Source: Modestobacter altitudinis (GTDB taxonomy: Bacteria > Actinomycetota > Actinomycetes > Mycobacteriales > Geodermatophilaceae). Taken from it: a stretch of 64,000 nucleotides of DNA. The stretch lies in assembly GCF_005930475.1 (NCBI RefSeq), contig NZ_SJEW01000021.1, positions 1-64,000 on the forward strand. The letters are read 5' to 3'. The translations under genes and the position numbers were made by a program. This document shows, one piece after another, positions 25,092 to 32,675 of the stretch. Below the pieces are notes generated by a model, which was given only the letters and a program-made list of their open reading frames with translations, had not been told where the DNA came from and made no database searches. Position 1 is the stretch's first letter. Every line of letters starts with the position of its first letter.

Positions 25092-25898
25092 ATGGCGAAC
25101 TCCCCGGTCGGCGCGCGGCACGCGCGTCAGCTGCTGAACAAGGTCCCCGAGGTCACCCTCTTCTTCTGGGTGATCAAGGTGCTGGCCACCACCGTCGGGG
25201 AGACCTTCGCCGACTTCCTGTCCGGCCTCGGGCTCGGCCTGGGGGGCACGACCGTGCTCATGTCGGTCGTCTTCCTCGTCGCCCTCGCCGCTCAGTTCCG
25301 GGCCCGCCGCTACGTGCCGGCGCTGTACTGGCTGACCGTGGTGCTCATCAGCGTCGTGGGCACGCTGGTCACCGACAACCTCACCGACGCCCTCGGCGTG
25401 CCGCTGGTGGTGAGCACCGTCGTGTTCGCCGTGGCGCTCGCCGTCACCTTCGCCGCCTGGTACGCGACGGAGGGGACGCTGTCGATCCACAGCATCGTCA
25501 CCGGCCGCCGGGAGGGCTTCTACTGGCTGGCCATCCTGGTCACCTTCGCCCTGGGGACGGCGGTCGGCGACCTGGTCGACGAGAAGCTGGGCCTCGGGTA
25601 CTGGCCCACGGCGCTGGTCGTCTCCGTGCTCATCGCGGCGGTCGCCGTCAGTCACCTGGTGTTCCGCGCGAACGCCGTCCTCACGTTCTGGATCGCCTAC
25701 GTGCTCACCCGGCCGCTCGGCGCCTCCCTCGGGGACGGGCTGTCGCAGGACCGGGCGGACGGCGGGCTGGGCCTGGGGACGACGGTGACCAGCCTGGTGT
25801 TCCTGGTGGTGATCCTCACCGTGGTCGGCTTCCTGGCCGTCACGGAGCGGGACCGGACCCCGCCCGTGACCGCGACCCCCGCAACGGGTCGGCGGTGA
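25092..25898 (+). CDS. COG4705-like multi-pass membrane protein
   Basis: A 268-residue integral membrane protein with about eight hydrophobic helices. It shows an internal pattern: KVPEVTLFFWVIKVLATTVGETFADFL near the start and FYWLAILVTFALGTAVGDLV in the second half. That looks like a duplicated two-helix unit with a conserved glutamate or aspartate (TVGETFAD and AVGDLVDE). It resembles the uncharacterised COG4705 family, whose function is unknown. It diverges from the two-component operon with a shared regulatory box and is coupled by GTGA overlap to a PAP2 phosphatase, suggesting an envelope-lipid function under that system's control. Confidence 0.85.
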   Translation: MANSPVGARHARQLLNKVPEVTLFFWVIKVLATTVGETFADFLSGLGLGLGGTTVLMSVVFLVALAAQFRARRYVPALYWLTVVLISVVGTLVTDNLTDALGVPLVVSTVVFAVALAVTFAAWYATEGTLSIHSIVTGRREGFYWLAILVTFALGTAVGDLVDEKLGLGYWPTALVVSVLIAAVAVSHLVFRANAVLTFWIAYVLTRPLGASLGDGLSQDRADGGLGLGTTVTSLVFLVVILTVVGFLAVTERDRTPPVTATPATGRR

Positions 25899-26548
25899 GC
25901 GCCACCGCATCGCCGGGTCGCCGGCCGGCGGCGCCGCTGTGGTGGTCCAGCGCAGCCCTGCTCCTGGTCTGGGGCGTGGTGCTGGGGATGGTGGTGACCC
26001 GGGAGGGGCTGGCCGAGGACGACGCCCCGGTGCTCAGCTGGTTCGTCGGGCACCGCAGCAGCGCGCTGACCGGCTTCTTCGAGGCGGTCAGCGGCACCGT
26101 CCTGGACGGCGCAGCCGCGTTGCTCGCCGCCGCGATCGTCCTGCTCATCGCCGTCCGCAGCCGCTCCGTGTCACCGCTGCTGACGCTCGGCGCCTCGGTG
26201 GTCGGCGCGGTGGCGCTCGCCGAGCTGGTCAAGGCGGTCGTGGGCCGGGCCCGGCCGGCCACCGCCGCCATGCTCGGGGTGCCGGAGACCGGTTCGGGCT
26301 TCCCGTCGGCGCACACGCTGGTCGTCACCGCGCTGGCCGGCGCGGTGGCGCTGGTCGTCTGGCGGGCCACCCGGTCGGTGGGCCCACGCGTGCTGGCAGT
26401 GGCCGGGGCCGCGGGGGCCTCGGCCGTGATGGGTGCCAGCCGGCTGTACCTGGGCGACCACTGGCTGACCGACGTGCTGGCGTCCTACGCGCTGGCCGGT
26501 GCGCTGCTCGCCGCGGTGGCCGCGCTGACGGACGGGCCAGGGTGGTGA
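25895..26548 (+). CDS. PAP2-superfamily membrane phosphatase
   Basis: A 217-residue membrane phosphatase of the type-2 phosphatidic acid phosphatase superfamily, acting on lipid or undecaprenyl phosphates at the outer membrane face. All three active-site motifs are present: KAVVGRARP (KX6RP), FPSAH (PSGH-like) and SRLYLGDHWLTDV (SRX5HX3D). It has about six hydrophobic helices. GTG 25895 overlaps the stop of the upstream membrane-protein gene as GTGA. The gene ends 15 bases from the convergent YgiC-like gene. Confidence 0.92.
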   Translation: MSATASPGRRPAAPLWWSSAALLLVWGVVLGMVVTREGLAEDDAPVLSWFVGHRSSALTGFFEAVSGTVLDGAAALLAAAIVLLIAVRSRSVSPLLTLGASVVGAVALAELVKAVVGRARPATAAMLGVPETGSGFPSAHTLVVTALAGAVALVVWRATRSVGPRVLAVAGAAGASAVMGASRLYLGDHWLTDVLASYALAGALLAAVAALTDGPGW

Positions 26549-26563
26549 GGCCGTGGGACCGGG

Positions 26564-27829
26564 TCAGGCCGACCAGGTGGTGTTCGGCGGCCGCACGAAG
26601 TCGATGGTGTGCGGGACGAAGAAGGACAGGTCGTCGGTGATCAGACCGTCGGACTCGCGGACGCCCAGCCCCGCGGCCTCGCCGTCCACCACCCACGCGC
26701 CGAGCACCGGGTGGTGCGGGCCGTCCGGACCTGCGAAGTCCGGCAGCGCGCACAGCTGTTGCACGACCCAGCCCTCCGCGCCGTACCGGCCACCGATCGA
26801 CGCCAGCACCTCACCGCCCGACGCGACCAGCTCGACGTTGTTCCCCTCGCGGCCGAACAGCGGCTTGCGGGCGAACCCGGTCTCCCGCAGCTCCCCGGCC
26901 CGCGGATCGTCGGCGAAGAACGCCGGCAGCAGGTACCGGGAGATCACCGGGTCGTGCTCGTAGCGCTGCCAGAGCACCGGCAGCAGCCCCTTGTTCGACC
27001 AGAGCATCTTCCAGATCGGCTCGATCCACGTCGTCCCGCCCGGGCGGCGGATGTCGGCGATCACCGACGGGCCGTACTCGTCCTCGAGCAGCCACTCCCA
27101 GGGGTAGAGCTTGAAGACGACGTCGAGCCGGTTGCCCTGCGGGTCGTAGAACCGGGCGTCACCGGTGTCCAGACCCAGCTCCTCGGTGGTCAGCACGACC
27201 GGTTCGTAGCCGGCCCGGCGCACGCAGTCGGCCATGTAGGCCACCGTCATCCAGTCCTCGCCGCTGCGGTCGCCCTCGGTCCAGGCCAGGTGCACCCGCT
27301 CCGGACGGCGTCGGTAGTGCGCCTCCCAGCGCGACAGGTTCCGCCGCCAGGCGTCCACGAGCCGGTCGTCGAGCTGGTTCCACTGGTCCTTGCCCTGCCC
27401 GGTCTCCAGGTGCCACGCCCACTGGACCACCGCGGCCTCGACCAGCGACGTCGGGGTGTCGGCGTTGAACTCCAGCAGCCGGGGCGCCGCCACGCCGTCC
27501 CACCACAGGTCGAACCGGCCGTAGATGCTCGGCGGCTCGTACTCCCAGGTGCCCCGGATGACGTCTCGGGCGTCCTTCGGGATCCGCATCCGGTCCAGCA
27601 GCCGCTCGTCGGACAGCGCCAGTTCCCCGGCCTCCACGCAGGCGGCGAACAGCTGGTCGGTGGTCTCGGCCAGCCGGTCGATCTCGGCGCCGGTGAAGTC
27701 GTAGAACACGTCCTCCCGCCAGTACGAGCGGGTGTCACCGCCGGGGACGGTCGTCTTGTTGTAGACCAGGCCCTGGGACTCGATCTCGGCCTCCCAGCCG
27801 AGCCGAGCCGTGCCGTACAACCGCCTCAC
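26564..27829 (-). CDS. Glutathionylspermidine synthase-like ATP-grasp protein (YgiC family)
   Basis: A 421-residue protein of the glutathionylspermidine synthase/YgiC family, which has an ATP-grasp amide-ligase fold. Landmarks are WREDVFYDFTGAEIDRLAE, RFDLWWDGVAAPRLLEFNADTPTSLVEAA (the LEFNADTP block is highly conserved), KLYPWEWLLEDEYG, IEPIWKMLWSNKGLLPVLW and KPLFGREGNNVEL. The substrate is unknown; YgiC homologues lack proven activity on glutathione, and actinobacteria generally lack glutathione. GTG 27829 overlaps the stop of the YgiB-like lipoprotein as GTGA, reproducing the ygiB-ygiC pairing known from enterobacteria. Confidence 0.9.
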   Translation of the reverse strand: MRRLYGTARLGWEAEIESQGLVYNKTTVPGGDTRSYWREDVFYDFTGAEIDRLAETTDQLFAACVEAGELALSDERLLDRMRIPKDARDVIRGTWEYEPPSIYGRFDLWWDGVAAPRLLEFNADTPTSLVEAAVVQWAWHLETGQGKDQWNQLDDRLVDAWRRNLSRWEAHYRRRPERVHLAWTEGDRSGEDWMTVAYMADCVRRAGYEPVVLTTEELGLDTGDARFYDPQGNRLDVVFKLYPWEWLLEDEYGPSVIADIRRPGGTTWIEPIWKMLWSNKGLLPVLWQRYEHDPVISRYLLPAFFADDPRAGELRETGFARKPLFGREGNNVELVASGGEVLASIGGRYGAEGWVVQQLCALPDFAGPDGPHHPVLGAWVVDGEAAGLGVRESDGLITDDLSFFVPHTIDFVRPPNTTWSA

Positions 27830-28251
27830 GAGCCGCTGCTCCCTCCGACGGAGCCCTTGCCGATGCCGCCGGAGATGCGGGTGCCCGAGGCGACCTTCCC
27901 GGTGCTCGGCATGCCGGCGCGGGACCGCGCGCTGCTGTCGGAGGGGTTCAGCCGGGTGGCGGCACCGGTGTACTGGCGGGGGATGGTCTGCCCGACCCCG
28001 TAGCGGTTGCCGCCGAAGCCGCCGAGCAGGAAGAAGAAGGGGAGCCCGCCGACGAACCCGCCGTTGCGCTCGGCCTCCTCGCACTGGTCGTCGTCGACGA
28101 CCCGGTCCTGCTCGTCGACGCAGTAGACCTCGCGGGCCTCGTTCTCGTCCTCGCCCCCGGCGCCGCAGGCGGTCAGCCAGCCCATGGCCGCGCCGGTCAG
28201 GGTCACCGTGCTGATCACGGCCTTGACCCGGTTGCTCCTCGACGTGCTCAC
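27826..28251 (-). CDS. YgiB/DUF1190-like lipoprotein
   Basis: A 141-residue protein with a basic N-terminus, a hydrophobic stretch and a lipobox-like LTAC, with the cysteine near residue 29, so it is probably lipid-anchored outside the cell. It then has an acidic segment with two cysteines (VYCVDEQDRVVDDDQCEEAE), GGLPFFFLLGGFGGNRYG, and a Ser/Gly-rich tail ending GKGSVGGSSGS. The order of these parts fits the DUF1190/YgiB family. It is coupled to the YgiC-like ligase gene, so the pair probably forms a functional unit at the envelope. The GTG start has weak ribosome-site support. Confidence 0.75.
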   Translation of the reverse strand: MSTSRSNRVKAVISTVTLTGAAMGWLTACGAGGEDENEAREVYCVDEQDRVVDDDQCEEAERNGGFVGGLPFFFLLGGFGGNRYGVGQTIPRQYTGAATRLNPSDSSARSRAGMPSTGKVASGTRISGGIGKGSVGGSSGS

Positions 28252-28436
28252 GGTCCGCGCTCCTCACCTGCCGGCGGCCACCAGAGCCGCCGGACCCGCT
28301 CATGCTGTCGGACGTGGCCGTCCCGCGGCCACCCGGCCCCGCTCATCTTCACAGGCCGGGCCCAGCGGTGGGCGGCGCCGTGCACAGCGACGCGGTCGAA
28401 CCTCCTCGTGCACATCCCCGAGCACGAGGAGCACCG

Positions 28437-28814
28437 ATGACCGAGCCCGATCACCCGTTCGCCGCTCCGGTCCCGCCGCAGCCGGCCGTTCCTCCTCCAG
28501 CGCCCGCGGCGTCCCGACCGTCGTCCCGGCGCGGCACGGTGCGGATGGGCGCGGCCGTCGTCGGACTGCTCGCCGTGGGGGTGGCCGTCGGCGTGGTCGT
28601 CGGCCAGGCCACCGCCGACACCGCCTCCGCGGACACCGGGACCTCGACGACGCAGAGCGTGCCCGACGGCACGGAGGGCGGCCGGCAGTTCGGCACGCCA
28701 CCCGACGGGAGCGGCGGCATGCCGCCGGGCGGACCCCGCGCCGGGGCTCCCGGCATCACGGACGGCGGCACCACGGACGGCGGGACGACGGAGGGCACCG
28801 ACCCGACGACCTGA
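28437..28814 (+). CDS. Hypothetical protein, one membrane segment and Gly/Thr-rich tail
   Basis: A 125-residue protein. A proline-rich N-terminus of 35 residues is followed by a basic patch (SSRRGTVRM) and one hydrophobic helix (AAVVGLLAVGVAVGVVVGQA). A low-complexity exterior tail rich in Gly, Thr and Asp follows, with tandem DGGTTDGGTTEG. GAGGAG lies 5 bases before ATG 28437. I do not recognise a family. It is probably a single-pass or secreted-anchored protein. Two similar hairpins lie directly downstream. Confidence 0.6.
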   Translation: MTEPDHPFAAPVPPQPAVPPPAPAASRPSSRRGTVRMGAAVVGLLAVGVAVGVVVGQATADTASADTGTSTTQSVPDGTEGGRQFGTPPDGSGGMPPGGPRAGAPGITDGGTTDGGTTEGTDPTT

Positions 28815-28847
28815 CCCGAGCCGGACGCCGTACCTGTGGACGGCGAG

Positions 28848-28881
28848 TCGAGCTCTGCTCCAGATGTGGAGCAGAGCTCGA
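28848..28881. terminator. Hairpin 1 of a twin pair
   Basis: TCGAGCTCTGCTCC and its exact complement enclose a six-base loop, giving a 14-bp perfect stem. It lies 34 bases after the stop of the preceding plus-strand gene and faces a convergent gene, so it can terminate transcription in either direction. No T-run follows, as is common in this group. Confidence 0.7.
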
Positions 28882-28909
28882 GCCTCCGCAGAGGAGGTGT
28901 CGGCGTCAG

Positions 28910-28945
28910 TCGAGCTCTGCCCACACACCTGGGGGCAGAGCTCGA
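28910..28945. terminator. Hairpin 2 of a twin pair
   Basis: TCGAGCTCTGCCC and its exact complement enclose a ten-base loop (28923-28932). The outer eleven bases of each arm are identical to those of hairpin 1, so the two may also pair with each other. The convergent DUF1348 gene ends 24 bases further on. Confidence 0.7.
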
Positions 28946-28968
28946 GCGTCACCGGGAGCAGCAGACGA

Positions 28969-29421
28969 TCAGCGGAGCGGGATCTCCGGCTCGCCGGGCG
29001 TGCGCGGGCCGGTGATCCGCCGCTCCGCCACGGTGATCGGGACGTCGTCGATGCTGGCCTCCCGGCGGCGCATCAGCCCGTGCGGGTCGAACTCCCAGTT
29101 CTCGTTGCCGTAGCTGCGCCACCACTGCCCGGCGGCGTCGTGCCACTCGTACTGGAACCGGACCGCGATCCGGTCATCGGTGAACGCCCACAGCGACTTG
29201 CGCAGCGCGTAGTCCAGCTCCCGCTCCCACTTGGCGGTCAGGAACGCGACGATCTCCGCCCGTCCGGTGAGGAAGGTGTCGCGGTTCCGCCACACCGAGT
29301 CCTCGGTGTAGGCCAGCGACACCCGCTGCGGGTCGCGGCTGTTCCAGGCGTCCTCGGCCGCCTGCACCTTCTGCGCAGCGGTCTCGGCGGTGAACGGGGG
29401 CAGCGGCGGTCGGTCGCTCAC
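28969..29421 (-). CDS. DUF1348 / NTF2-like family protein
   Basis: A 150-residue protein with the compact NTF2-like fold of the DUF1348 family. Landmarks are [59 protein letters not shown] and [12 protein letters not shown]. Members may be small-molecule isomerases or binding proteins, but the activity is not established. GTG 29421 touches the end of a frameshifted DUF2510 gene whose longer frame would stop within the TGTGA at this start. It is the distal gene of a small minus-strand cluster. Confidence 0.85.
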   Translation of the reverse strand: MSDRPPLPPFTAETAAQKVQAAEDAWNSRDPQRVSLAYTEDSVWRNRDTFLTGRAEIVAFLTAKWERELDYALRKSLWAFTDDRIAVRFQYEWHDAAGQWWRSYGNENWEFDPHGLMRRREASIDDVPITVAERRITGPRTPGEPEIPLR

Positions 29422-29431
29422 AGCGGTCTCC

Positions 29432-29573
29432 TCAGACGAGGTCGGCGAACGCGAAGACGAGCACCGCGACCGCCACCCCGACGGCCGGCCAGGCCCCAGC
29501 TCCCGCCGTCCCACCAGCGCAGCCCGCCGCTGCCGGCCGGATCGGGGTACCAGCCGGCGGGGGACGTGGTCAT
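29432..29573 (-). pseudogene. Frameshifted small DUF2510-TM protein
   Basis: ATG 29573, with AGGAGG upstream, opens [26 protein letters not shown], a clear DUF2510 motif. In that frame the next 25 codons are arginine-rich junk. One reading frame over, the same DNA encodes [21 protein letters not shown] and a stop at 29432, a normal membrane helix. DUF2510 followed by one membrane helix is the usual layout, so a single-base change near 29490-29500 has probably split the gene. A sequencing error is the alternative. Confidence 0.6.
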
Positions 29574-29652
29574 CGGGGCTCCTCCTGGTCAGCGGGCCGG
29601 CGCGACTGCGCCGACCGAGGAGGAAGGTAGGTCATCGCCCGCCGTCGGCCGG

Positions 29653-30144
29653 TCAGGCGAGCGCGGACTCGATCGCGGCGCGCACCTCGGGGGCGGTGGG
29701 CTCGGTGCGCGGCCGGAAGCGGCCGACGACCTGCCCCTGCGCGTCCAGCACGAACTTCTCGAAGTTCCACTGCACCGGCCCGGCCTCGCCCGCGGCGTCG
29801 GGCACCTCGGTGAGCCGGCGGTAGAGCGGAGCGGCGGCGTCCCCGTTGACCTCGAGCTTCTCGGTCATCGGGAAGGTGACTCCGTAGGTGGCCGAGCAGA
29901 ACGTGCTGATCTCCTCGGCGGTGCCCGGCTCCTGGCCGGCGAACTGGTTGCACGGGACGCCGAGCACGGTGAACCCGCGGTCGGCGTACTCCTCGTGCAG
30001 CTCCTCCAGCTGGGCGTACTGCGGGGTCAGGCCGCAGCGGCTGGCCACGTTGACCACCAGAGCGGCACGTCCGGCGGTCAGCGCGCCGAGGGTGGTCGGC
30101 TCGCCGGTGAGGGTGGTCACGGGCAGGTCCAGCAGGTCGCTCAC
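29653..30144 (-). CDS. Glutathione/thioredoxin-dependent peroxidase
   Basis: A 163-residue peroxidase of the glutathione-peroxidase fold, reducing hydrogen peroxide or lipid hydroperoxides. The peroxidatic cysteine is Cys37 in NVASRCGLTPQY, with glutamine in PCNQFAGQEPG and tryptophan in VQWNFEKFVL completing the catalytic set. Cys74 in VPCNQF and Cys92 in FCSAT are further candidates for disulfide exchange. The short non-selenium form suggests that thioredoxin rather than glutathione is the reductant. GTG 30144 has GAGGAG upstream. It follows the DUF2237 gene on the same strand, with 36 bases between. Confidence 0.93.
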   Translation of the reverse strand: MSDLLDLPVTTLTGEPTTLGALTAGRAALVVNVASRCGLTPQYAQLEELHEEYADRGFTVLGVPCNQFAGQEPGTAEEISTFCSATYGVTFPMTEKLEVNGDAAAPLYRRLTEVPDAAGEAGPVQWNFEKFVLDAQGQVVGRFRPRTEPTAPEVRAAIESALA

Positions 30145-30180
30145 GGGGGCTCCTCGACGTGGCGGGTGCGGTCGAGCGGC

Positions 30181-30606
30181 TCAACCGTCGCCGTCGGAGG
30201 GCTGTTCCCCCAGTGAGGAGAGGTCGTCGGGGACGTCGACGGCCTGCGACCGCAACGCCTCCAGCGGGACCACCTCCAGGGCCTTCGCGTGGGTCGCTGC
30301 GAGCACCACCCCGGCCGGCGCGCCCGCCTGCAGGGCCTGCAGCCAGCGCGCCGCGACGACGCACCAGCGGTCACCGGGCCGCAGCCCGGGGAAGTCGTAC
30401 TCCGGGCGCGGTGTGCCGAGGTCGTTGCCCAGCTGCCGCTGCATCTCCAGGAACTCCGCGGAGACGACGGCGCAGACGGTGTGGCTGCCCAGGTCGTCCG
30501 GGCCGCTGCGGCAGGAGCCGTCCCGGGTGAACCCGGTCATCGGGTCGGTGCCGCAGGGCTCGAGCGGGCCACCCAGGACGTTGCGTTCCTCGCCGGGGGA
30601 TCCCAT
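30181..30606 (-). CDS. DUF2237 family protein
   Basis: A 141-residue protein with the full family pattern: NVLGGPLEPCGTDPMTGFTRDGSC, then GPDDLGSHTVCAVVSAEFL, GNDLGTPRPEYDFPGLRPGDRWCVVAARW and the closing EVVPLEALRS. Several conserved cysteines (CGTDP, GSC, TVCAV, RWCVV) suggest metal or redox chemistry, but no function is established. ATG 30606 includes the conserved NVLGG block. It probably shares a transcript with the peroxidase downstream. Confidence 0.9.
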   Translation of the reverse strand: MGSPGEERNVLGGPLEPCGTDPMTGFTRDGSCRSGPDDLGSHTVCAVVSAEFLEMQRQLGNDLGTPRPEYDFPGLRPGDRWCVVAARWLQALQAGAPAGVVLAATHAKALEVVPLEALRSQAVDVPDDLSSLGEQPSDGDG

Positions 30607-30697
30607 CCGCCGATCATCGCGCCCGCCGACAGCCCCCGCCCGGTGGGTCGTGTGCCGCGGAGTCGCGCCACACCCAACGGGGCGAGAGGGTGGAGGG

Positions 30698-31633
30698 GTG
30701 CGAGTACTGGTCACCGGGGCATCGGGGTTCGTGGGCGGTCGGCTGGCGCCGGCCCTGGAGGAGGCGGGGCACGAGGTGCGGGCGATGACCCGGCACCCGG
30801 ACCGGTACTCCGGCGCCGGGGCACCGGTCGCCGGCGACGTGTCCGACGAGTCGTCGCTGCGAGCCGCCCTCGACGGCTGCGACGCGGCGTACTACCTGGT
30901 CCACTCGCTGGACTCCGCTGACTTCCAGGAGCGGGACGCCCAGGCAGCGCGGTCCTTCGCCCGCGCGGCCGCGGACGCCGGCGTCGGCCGGATCGTCTAC
31001 CTCGGGGGGCTCGGCGACGACTCCGACCAGCTGTCCGCGCACCTGCGCAGCCGCCGCCAGGTCGAGCGGCTGCTGGCCGAGGGCGGGGTGCCGGTGACCG
31101 TGCTGCGGGCCGGGATCGTGATCGGCCACGGCGGCGTCTCCTGGGAGATGACCCGCCAGCTCGTCGCGCACCTGCCGGCGATGGTCACCCCGCGCTGGGT
31201 GCACACCAGGACCCAGCCGATCGCGGTGGCCGACGTCGTCCGCTACCTGGTCGGCGTGCTGGAGGCGCCGGAGGCCGAGGGTCGGACCCTCGAGGTCGGC
31301 GGGCCGGAGGTGCTGGAGTACCTGGAGATGCTCACCCGGGTCGCGGAGATCCAGGGCCGCAAGCTGCTCATCGTCCCGGTGCCGCTGCTGACGCCGCAGC
31401 TGTCCTCGCGCTGGCTGGCGCTGGTCACCGACGTCGACGTGCAGACCGGTCGGTCGCTGATCGACTCGATGACCAACGAGGTGGTGGTCACCGACGACGC
31501 GATCCGTCGCATCGTGCCCTTCGAGCCGATGTCCTACGACGACGCCGTGCTGACCGCGCTGAAGGAACGCGCGGAGGCCCGGCGGGCGGCCCGGCACGGG
31601 AAGACCGCCGCAGGCCTGGGTCGGATCCGGTGA
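30698..31633 (+). CDS. NAD(P)-binding epimerase/dehydratase-like protein
   Basis: A 311-residue extended SDR-like protein. The Rossmann loop is VLVTGASGFVGGRLAPAL. NAD-side text AYYLVHSLDSADFQERDAQAARSFA and VGRIVYLGGLGDD follows. The region has no canonical YxxxK but carries LRSRRQVERLL instead, as in NmrA/YtfG-like and Complex I NDUFA9-like members. The C-terminal part includes VPVPLLTPQLSSRWLALVTDV. Its role may be redox sensing or reduction, but the substrate is unknown. GTG 30698 directly follows GAGAGGGTGGAGG. It is coupled to the next gene by GTGA. Confidence 0.85.
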   Translation: MRVLVTGASGFVGGRLAPALEEAGHEVRAMTRHPDRYSGAGAPVAGDVSDESSLRAALDGCDAAYYLVHSLDSADFQERDAQAARSFARAAADAGVGRIVYLGGLGDDSDQLSAHLRSRRQVERLLAEGGVPVTVLRAGIVIGHGGVSWEMTRQLVAHLPAMVTPRWVHTRTQPIAVADVVRYLVGVLEAPEAEGRTLEVGGPEVLEYLEMLTRVAEIQGRKLLIVPVPLLTPQLSSRWLALVTDVDVQTGRSLIDSMTNEVVVTDDAIRRIVPFEPMSYDDAVLTALKERAEARRAARHGKTAAGLGRIR

Positions 31634-32421
31634 CCCGGGCGCGCCGCCGCATCGGGGAGCAGCTGATCTCCGACGACGGGCTCACCCGGCTGCTGTCCCG
31701 GGCGCCGGCCTGGCTGGTGGACAAGGTGCCGCGCGACCACCACGAGTCCGACGCGGCCTTCCGCCGCCGGCGCCGGGTGACCGCTGCGGTGTCGGTGGCC
31801 GGCGCCGGGCTGCTCGGGGTGTCGTTGTCGCGGAAGCCGGACTCGGCGTCGTTCTACGCGCTGACCCTCGGCGTGGCCGGGACCTGGGTGGCCGGCGGGC
31901 TGGCGTCCGGGCCGCTGCACCTGGGCTGGGTGCAGACGCCGCGGGCCACCCTGCGCCGGCCGCTGCTCACCCCCGTCGTGGGCGGCGCGGGCGCCTTCGG
32001 GCTGTTCTACGCGGCGGCGCTGGTGGCCAAGCGGATCCCGCCGTTGGAGGCCGCGGTCACCCGGGTGCTGCGCTACGCCCAGCAGGGCAATCCGGCGCTG
32101 GTCACCACGACCACGCTGGCCAACGGCCTCGCCGAGGAGGTCTTCTTCCGCGGCGCGCTGTACGCGGCGGTCGGCGTCGAGCACCCGGTGCTGAAGTCCT
32201 CCGCCGTCTACACGCTCGCGACGGTGGCCACCCGCAACCCGGCGCTGGTGCTCGCCTCGGTGCCGATGGGCCTGCTGTTCGCCTTCCAGCGCCGGGTCAC
32301 CGGCGGCATCCAGGCGCCCGCGCTCACCCATCTGACCTGGTCGGTGCTCATGCTCCGCTACCTGCCCCCGCTGTTCGCGGACGAGGCCTCGATCGACGTG
32401 GAGCAGCCCGCCCAGCCCTGA
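31630..32421 (+). CDS. CPBP-family intramembrane metalloprotease
   Basis: A 263-residue membrane protein of the CPBP (CAAX protease and bacteriocin-processing) family. The active-site motif EEVFFRGALY lies near residue 168. A second motif region, in FAFQRRVTGGIQAPALTHLTWSVLML, carries the HxxxS/T-like histidine. There are about six hydrophobic helices after a basic cytoplasmic N-terminus. Substrates are unknown; some relatives confer bacteriocin immunity. GTG 31630 overlaps the stop of the epimerase-like gene. Confidence 0.88.
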   Translation: MTRARRRIGEQLISDDGLTRLLSRAPAWLVDKVPRDHHESDAAFRRRRRVTAAVSVAGAGLLGVSLSRKPDSASFYALTLGVAGTWVAGGLASGPLHLGWVQTPRATLRRPLLTPVVGGAGAFGLFYAAALVAKRIPPLEAAVTRVLRYAQQGNPALVTTTTLANGLAEEVFFRGALYAAVGVEHPVLKSSAVYTLATVATRNPALVLASVPMGLLFAFQRRVTGGIQAPALTHLTWSVLMLRYLPPLFADEASIDVEQPAQP

Positions 32422-32675
32422 GACCGACCCGCCCAGGACGACGGGGTCGCGGCCGGAGGCAGCCGCGCGTCAGCCGACCGGCGGGGCCCCCGACCCGGAG
32501 ACGATCGCCTGCCCCGCCCGGGGTCCGGCCCCGACGCCCCCCGTGGCGCCGGGGCCGGAGCAGCTCCTCAAGCTCTCCGGTCCACGCGCCGATGCTGGAC
32601 GGGAGAGGGCCGCGACTCCCGCGGGCCTCGTCTGCACCGGGTTCCCGACCTGGTCGGACCCCGAGAGGAGAGCCC

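Noticed and set aside
29888-30697. An N-terminal extension of the NAD-binding protein
   Set aside because: It overlaps glutathione peroxidase and DUF2237 on the other strand. The Rossmann start VLVTGASGFVG needs only GTG 30698.
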